Positions 59,124-64,000 of a stretch of 64,000 nucleotides of DNA are shown one piece after another. The notes below the pieces were generated by a model. That model made no database searches. It was not told the origin of the DNA and saw only the letters and a program-made list of their open reading frames with translations. This DNA is from Vibrio tubiashii (GTDB taxonomy: Bacteria > Pseudomonadota > Gammaproteobacteria > Enterobacterales > Vibrionaceae): assembly GCF_028551255.1 (NCBI RefSeq), contig NZ_CP117031.1:1-64000 (forward strand), read 5' to 3'. Every line of letters starts with the position of its first letter. Positions within the stretch are counted from its first letter, which is position 1. A program made the position numbers and the translations under genes.

Positions 59124-60570
59124 CATTTCTCCCGTAGTATTCATGAAAGGTGCCAACAACAATACATAATTGCTCAATGGTTAGGGCTTGCCAGGCTTTA
59201 GACAATAAATGATCACTCACATCTAAATCTGCTGAATCAACATCTAGCAATCCCGGCCAACCATTAAATCGACGCGTAAAATAGCTCGATAGATCCTGAC
59301 CATTTCGCTGCAACCATTCGTGCACTAACGCATTCAGTTTTTTACCTAACGATTCTGAACACTCTAAGGGATCAAAGTTGGCAAAAATATGACTAAATAA
59401 GCCTTCTAAGACCTGTGCATCATTTGACTTCAAATTGGTCGGGCAAAGCATAAACACAGGAGCCGGCATAACAACATATACTAGGCTTATTGGCTCGGCA
59501 GACACATCATCGATGATTGCCATAATGTGGCGGAGCGATTTAGCCGTCGATTTTTCAGCAAAATAACCTTTTCTGGCAGGAGGGAACCCCCCCATGGCCC
59601 TAGCCCCCCAATGAAAGTGAATGGTAGGGCCAAAATCACCTCTATTTGTATTACACACAAAGTGGCTTCGACACAACGCCGAAAAAACAGCAACAAGTAA
59701 ATGAGATATAATTGGCAGCTTCACTGGCCATTTTTCCATATTGCTGAAAAAATGCTGAGGCTCATTTACAGCAATGATAGGCGCCCAAATTAGATCCGCA
59801 AAGTCTTCTGGGCTGTATTCTATCCCATTCATGACGATACTATTGCCCTCTAACGAAAACTTAGCACGCTCTATATCTCCTGACAGCGTTGCCGCATGTC
59901 CGACCAAATCTTGTAGCAACCTAGCGGGATTGTTACTGGTTAAAGCGGCACGAATAAGAGCCTCAATCCACGCGGATAGCCTTTCCCGGTGCTTTGCTAA
60001 CAAGTCTACTTCAAGTTCGAATGTTCCCAATTGCTCGCGTAATTGGTGCGTCAGAAGACTTGTTAACGGTTTGAGACCTTGTTCGCTTTTTGCTTTCAGA
60101 AAAGGAACAAATCGAGGTGAAGTTCTATCGCACAAAGCGAACTGCTGACCATCCCACGCATACAGTTCTAGCATTGATTGTTTCCCTTGCTTCACCAGAG
60201 AGCCGGGAACATATACAGTATCACCTCCGTCAAGTGCTTTAGTCTCAGTTTGATTAAAGCAGAAGATGGAGGGGTGACCATAGCCTCCGAGGCAAATGAA
60301 ATAATTGAAATCCATCGCCCCCGAACGACCCACCACAATATCACCCCAGTTTCCCATGTGACCGCTACGCGGTGGAGAAATTGAAGAGGATGAAATAGAT
60401 TCAAGTACCTTCGACATAGGTGTTTTCGCGTAGCCAAGGTGAAGAAACGCATAATGCTTCTCTCCAGACATCAAACTCTCTAACTGCTCTGGATCAAGTT
60501 GCCAAGACTCATGACCGATTAAACCGAGTGCTTTAAGCAGAGCACTTTCTTCATTCAGACAACTCTGCAT
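59116..60570 (-). CDS. Unrecognised 484-aa protein in the biosynthetic operon
   Basis: Start taken at the ATG 60570, with AAGGAG upstream, giving 484 aa; an ATG 12 codons earlier lies inside the flavin monooxygenase gene. No signal peptide. Notable segments: HMGNWGDIVVGRSGAMDFNY, QHFFSNMEKWPVKLPIIS, GDFGPTIHFHWGARAMGGF and a Trp/His-rich centre. No motif lets me assign a family. It is translationally coupled to the monooxygenase before it and the ATP-grasp gene after it, so it is likely an enzyme of the pathway. Confidence 0.6.
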   Translation of the reverse strand: MQSCLNEESALLKALGLIGHESWQLDPEQLESLMSGEKHYAFLHLGYAKTPMSKVLESISSSSISPPRSGHMGNWGDIVVGRSGAMDFNYFICLGGYGHPSIFCFNQTETKALDGGDTVYVPGSLVKQGKQSMLELYAWDGQQFALCDRTSPRFVPFLKAKSEQGLKPLTSLLTHQLREQLGTFELEVDLLAKHRERLSAWIEALIRAALTSNNPARLLQDLVGHAATLSGDIERAKFSLEGNSIVMNGIEYSPEDFADLIWAPIIAVNEPQHFFSNMEKWPVKLPIISHLLVAVFSALCRSHFVCNTNRGDFGPTIHFHWGARAMGGFPPARKGYFAEKSTAKSLRHIMAIIDDVSAEPISLVYVVMPAPVFMLCPTNLKSNDAQVLEGLFSHIFANFDPLECSESLGKKLNALVHEWLQRNGQDLSSYFTRRFNGWPGLLDVDSADLDVSDHLLSKAWQALTIEQLCIVVGTFHEYYGRNDD

Positions 60571-61933
60571 ACTGCTTGTTCTCCTTAGTTTTCTTAGCGG
60601 AAGCAAATTCTGGGCGCTCTAGCCCTAGATGGTCACGTAACGTGCTTCCGTGATATTCTGTTCGGAACAAACCACGACGCTGTAGCTCTGGCACCACCAG
60701 TTTTACAATGTCATCAAGCCCTTCTGGGTTCACTGGAGGCATGATATTGAATCCATCAGCTGCTCCTGCCTCAAACCATTCCTGCAGAGTATCGACGATC
60801 GTTTTAGGAGAACCTATGAGTAGATGATGGCCCCGGGAGCCCGCTATTGAACGAGCTAACTCTCTGATCGTAAGGTTTTCTCGCTGCGCTTTTTCCCAAA
60901 TCAATCGTTGTCGACTTGTGCTACCTTCTGTCTGGGGCAGCGGCGGTAGATACCCGTCAATATCGTATCTAGACAAGTCTATATCACCTAGCTGACTCTC
61001 TAGCAAACTTAAGCTCACAACGGGATCAATTAAATCTTGGAGAGCTTGAAACTTCTGGTTTGCCTCTTCGTCTGTTTCCCCCACCACAATCGTTACACCA
61101 GGCATGATATGAAGCTGATGTTCCTTACGCCCATAAGCTTTAGCTTGAGCCTTTATATCCTTGTAAAAAGCGGTCGCATCATCCATTTGAGTCTGCGCAG
61201 TAAAAATTACTTCTGCCCACTGCGCAGCAAAATCTCGACCAGTTTTTGATGATCCGGCTTGAACAATGACCGGATACCCTTGCTTAGGACGAGCTACATT
61301 TAGTGGCCCTCTAACAGAGAAATAGTCCCCTTTGTGGTTGAGAATATGTAACTTATTGGGGTCGAACATGTGACCGCTGGCTTTATCGCAAATGAATGCG
61401 TCATCTTCCCAACTATCCCAAAGGCCAGTTACGACATCCATAAACTCTCTCGAACGTTGATAGCGCTCTTCGTGGTCAGCTTGCTTTTCAAGATTGAAGT
61501 TCTGAGCCTCCACATCAGTTACTGAGGTCACAACATTCCATCCAGCACGCCCATGACTAATGTAGTCTAATGACGCGTACTTTCGTGCAATGTGAAAAGG
61601 TTCGTTGTAACTGGTCGAGGCAGTAGCAACCAACCCGATTCGTTGAGTGACCATTGCTATCGCAGACAGTAGCGTTAAAGGTTCGAAATGGACTGTTCGT
61701 CCTTGTCTACTGAGCTCGTCATTATTTCGGTAATGCGTTCGAACACCAACTCCATCAGATAAGAAGATCATATCAAAAAGACCTTCCTCCGCTTTTTGAG
61801 CTAGAGAGCAATAGTACTCAATATCTAGTCCACCATCAGGCTGGCAGCTTGGATGACGCCACGCCGCGATATGATGCCCTGGTGCCGGCATAAAACAGCC
61901 CAATTTCATAGTCCTTTTGTTTTGTGTATTCAT
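60551..61933 (-). CDS. NtaA/SnaA/DszA-type flavin-dependent monooxygenase (LLM class)
   Basis: 460 aa with AAAGGA before the ATG. Family pattern from start to end: LGCFMPAPGHHIAAWRHP, FDMIFLSDGVGVR, EPLTLLSAIAMVTQRIGLVA, SYNEPFHIARKYASLDYISH, GRAGWNVVTS, then PVIVQAGSSKTGRDFAA. It uses FMNH2 from a separate reductase, which is not visible in the window. NtaA oxidises nitrilotriacetate, so an N- or C-oxidation of an amino acid or iminodiacetate-like substrate is likely. In the operon it stands after the aconitase-like gene. Confidence 0.85.
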   Translation of the reverse strand: MNTQNKRTMKLGCFMPAPGHHIAAWRHPSCQPDGGLDIEYYCSLAQKAEEGLFDMIFLSDGVGVRTHYRNNDELSRQGRTVHFEPLTLLSAIAMVTQRIGLVATASTSYNEPFHIARKYASLDYISHGRAGWNVVTSVTDVEAQNFNLEKQADHEERYQRSREFMDVVTGLWDSWEDDAFICDKASGHMFDPNKLHILNHKGDYFSVRGPLNVARPKQGYPVIVQAGSSKTGRDFAAQWAEVIFTAQTQMDDATAFYKDIKAQAKAYGRKEHQLHIMPGVTIVVGETDEEANQKFQALQDLIDPVVSLSLLESQLGDIDLSRYDIDGYLPPLPQTEGSTSRQRLIWEKAQRENLTIRELARSIAGSRGHHLLIGSPKTIVDTLQEWFEAGAADGFNIMPPVNPEGLDDIVKLVVPELQRRGLFRTEYHGSTLRDHLGLERPEFASAKKTKENKQYAELSE

Positions 61934-61994
61934 TATTTATTCCTTTTATGAAATTACGTTTCCCCAAACATAAAGGGGCACTTTTTAGTGAGAT

Positions 61995-64000
61995 CTAAGT
62001 CATTTCCGTTTCACATTCGGAAACACCTGCTAATGTCTCTAATGCATAAGGCAACAATCCACCGCTACGAAACTGTTCGCGCTCAGAGCGTGAATAGAGC
62101 GCGACTTTACATGAGAGTACCAATCGCTCACGTGATCCTGATAGGTTCTCGATCTCAACAGACACTGTATCTGAAGTTATTTCTTGATTAGGGATGCGAA
62201 CAGTGATTTTTTCTCTGCCATTCAACAGCTTCTTGTACTGTGCATCTTCGTTTGCGAGGATAAGTGGCAAAATACCAACCGCAACTAAGTTGGCTCTATG
62301 GATGCGTTCGAAACTTGCTGCAATGACGACTTTCACGCCTAAACAACGTTGCACCTTTGCGGCCCAGTCTCGTGATGAACCAACACCATAGCGTTCTCCG
62401 GCAAAAATAACTGAGCATTGTCCTTGGGATAGATAATCCAACGCTACTTGGTGAACTGGCGCTATTTCGTTGGTTTGGCTATGTAAGGTATGACCAGAAG
62501 GCAGATCGATTCCTAGTAAATTGATCTTGCGTGGTCCCGAGAAGCCTCCTCTGATCATGACATGATGATTGGAGCGACGAGCTCCATAGGAGTTGAGGCT
62601 CAATGGTGACTCACCTTTCTCCAACAGATACTGTCCCGCATAAGATTCAGTAGTAATTTTGGCTACAGGTGAAATATCGTCCGTTGATATGTCATCGCCC
62701 AGATTAAGCAGGACATTCATATTCTGATAGGGAGAACTGCCCATTTTCGAGACTTCCGTTAGAAAACTGGGATTCTGCAAGTACGTCGAATGAATATCCC
62801 AATGATGCAATGCTTCATTTCCTTTGGGGTTACTCAACCATTCTTTATCATTGTCATTTAAAAGTGTCTCAAACGACTCTTTTGTGACCAACGAGCTATA
62901 CAGTGCTTCGACCTGATGTCTTGTTGGCATGATGTCCTTCAAGTAGACGTCATTATTATTTAAGTCTTTTCCCAAGCTTTCAGTTAAAACATCTACTCCA
63001 ATATTCCCGGCGAGTGCATATGCCACAGTCATCGCCGGTGAGCAAAGGTACGCTTTCTCTATTTTTCCGTGAATTCGCCCAGTATAATTGCGATTGCTAC
63101 TAACCACTGCTACGCAATCTGTTCCCTGCTCAATGGCCTCAATCACATTGTCCGTTAATGTGCCGCTCCCCCCATTGCAAGTAGTACACCCATAGCCAAC
63201 ATGATAAAACCCGAGAGCCTCTAGCCCCTCCATCAACTGACCTTTGGTCAGATAATGCAAAACTGAACGTGACCCAGGTGCAAACGTGGTCTTAATATCA
63301 GGCTGTACCTTCAGACCTTTAGCAGCAGCATTCTTTGCAAGCAATGCAGCGGTTAGCATTAGCTCAGGATTTGATGTTGTGGTACAAGAAGTTATTGAAG
63401 CGATGGCGATATGGCCATCTAGAATTGTCTTTTTACCTTGAGAGTGGTGTGAGATAGGGTTCTCATGCGCAATTTGTTCAACACTCGTCAGATTGTTAGG
63501 TAAATACGGTCCTGCAATACTGACTGACACGTGACTTAAATCGATCTTCACAACATGTGAAAACGCACTGTCGTCTAAACACTCCGCTCCCATCATCTTC
63601 TGATGTGAATAATAGCTAGTTGCAAGTTCTTGATTATGTTTAGTTTTCCCGGTCAGAGAAAGGTGCTGGATCGTTTGTTGATCGACGGGAAATAAACAAC
63701 ACATAATGCCCATTTCGGGAGCCATGTTTGCGATAGTACATCGATCGAATGCACTTAATTGTTTAACACCACTTCCATAAATTTCGACTAAGCTACCCGA
63801 CAGGTTTTCGCGACGAAAAAGATTTGTCATGTACAAGGCTAAGTCATAAGCGGAGACTCCTGTGCCAAGTTCCCCTTCAATCTGAACACCTATTAGTGCT
63901 GGCATTTGTCGAGAGGTGGGAATTCCTAACATCAAAGACTCTACCTCTAGGCCTCCAGCTCCCCAACCTAATACGCCAATACCATTGATCATTGTTGTGT
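61995..64000 (-). CDS. Aconitase-family dehydratase, diverged (5' end beyond the window)
   Basis: The frame is open to the window end: codons before ATG 63992 read Thr-Thr, matching DSHTTMING of aconitase A, so the N-terminal quarter is missing. Fe-S cysteines are present in TSCTTTSNPE and GCTTCNGGSG; YGVGSSRDWAAK and SFERIHRANL hold further active-site residues. Unlike housekeeping AcnA, the segment usually reading EVMMRGTFANIR is HVMIRGGFSGPRK, and the Ile of CIGNSG is changed, suggesting another substrate. Likely first visible gene of the operon, with 61 bp before the monooxygenase. Possibly isomerises a modified malate or citrate. Confidence 0.85.
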   Translation of the reverse strand, partial: TTMINGIGVLGWGAGGLEVESLMLGIPTSRQMPALIGVQIEGELGTGVSAYDLALYMTNLFRRENLSGSLVEIYGSGVKQLSAFDRCTIANMAPEMGIMCCLFPVDQQTIQHLSLTGKTKHNQELATSYYSHQKMMGAECLDDSAFSHVVKIDLSHVSVSIAGPYLPNNLTSVEQIAHENPISHHSQGKKTILDGHIAIASITSCTTTSNPELMLTAALLAKNAAAKGLKVQPDIKTTFAPGSRSVLHYLTKGQLMEGLEALGFYHVGYGCTTCNGGSGTLTDNVIEAIEQGTDCVAVVSSNRNYTGRIHGKIEKAYLCSPAMTVAYALAGNIGVDVLTESLGKDLNNNDVYLKDIMPTRHQVEALYSSLVTKESFETLLNDNDKEWLSNPKGNEALHHWDIHSTYLQNPSFLTEVSKMGSSPYQNMNVLLNLGDDISTDDISPVAKITTESYAGQYLLEKGESPLSLNSYGARRSNHHVMIRGGFSGPRKINLLGIDLPSGHTLHSQTNEIAPVHQVALDYLSQGQCSVIFAGERYGVGSSRDWAAKVQRCLGVKVVIAASFERIHRANLVAVGILPLILANEDAQYKKLLNGREKITVRIPNQEITSDTVSVEIENLSGSRERLVLSCKVALYSRSEREQFRSGGLLPYALETLAGVSECETEMT

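Noticed and set aside
1..64000. CRISPR arrays, tRNA and rRNA genes
   Set aside because: No regularly spaced direct repeats with unique spacers, no cloverleaf-like or rRNA-like sequence was noticed on either strand.

Overview
The window looks like accessory DNA of a Vibrionaceae bacterium, most likely a Vibrio. The evidence is a dif-type XerCD site with both Vibrio-like arms intact, a Zot-encoding filamentous phage of vibriophage type, a CatB9-like acetyltransferase gene and a complete F-type transfer region. No replication or partition gene is visible, so plasmid versus integrated conjugative element cannot be settled.

Layout. (1) 1-4625: a double-glycine-leader precursor with a type I exporter (HlyD-like adaptor and C39-peptidase ABC transporter). 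(2) 4690-7591: a minus-strand FecCD-type metal/metallophore ABC cassette under an almost perfect Zur-type operator, so probably zinc related. (3) 7710-11288: a DUF6482-like gene, a free-standing condensation-domain protein, a LysR regulator and a catB-type gene broken by an amber codon. (4) 12137-41141: an F-type conjugation system. A nic-like sequence at 12137-12151 resembles F oriT, followed by TTAGTACA iterons and a TraM-like gene. TraI, TraD, TraG, TraH, TrbB, TraF, TraN, TrbC, TraU, TraW, TraC, TraV, TraB, TraK, TraE, TraL and TraA are all on the minus strand, transcribed from TraA toward TraI. Between traG and traD, where F carries traS/traT, lies a 3.1-kb AT-rich foreign module (about 21255-24385). 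(5) 41634-46087: a Tricorn-like periplasmic protease and a tyrosine recombinase with an inverted-repeat core site just upstream. (6) 46162-47338: a TraB/ChaN-like protein and an IS fragment. (7) 47362-56723: a filamentous (Inovirus) prophage. Its left end is an imperfect dif-like site followed by a cargo module that mirrors the one in the tra region; its right end is a perfect-armed dif site. (8) 56887-64000: the 3' part of a minus-strand biosynthetic operon: diverged aconitase, NtaA-type flavin monooxygenase, an unrecognised 484-aa protein, ATP-grasp ligase and dipeptide-epimerase-like enzyme.

The most interesting pattern is the pair of modules at 21255-24385 and 47362-50025. Each starts with a dif-like site having a 7-nt spacer, has the same leader and DUF3653-like gene, and ends with the same 21-nt sequence leading into a hairpin. 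Their cargo is entirely different: an MBL-fold hydrolase, a four-helix membrane protein and an unknown protein in one; a GNAT protein, an ASCH protein and a P-loop kinase in the other. I infer a family of Xer-integrated, inovirus-linked cassettes that swap defence-like cargo, one copy being part of or beside a complete inovirus and the other stranded in the conjugation operon. The right-end operon is a second candidate for new biology, because its enzyme combination suggests an amino-acid or peptide-like metabolite that I cannot name.
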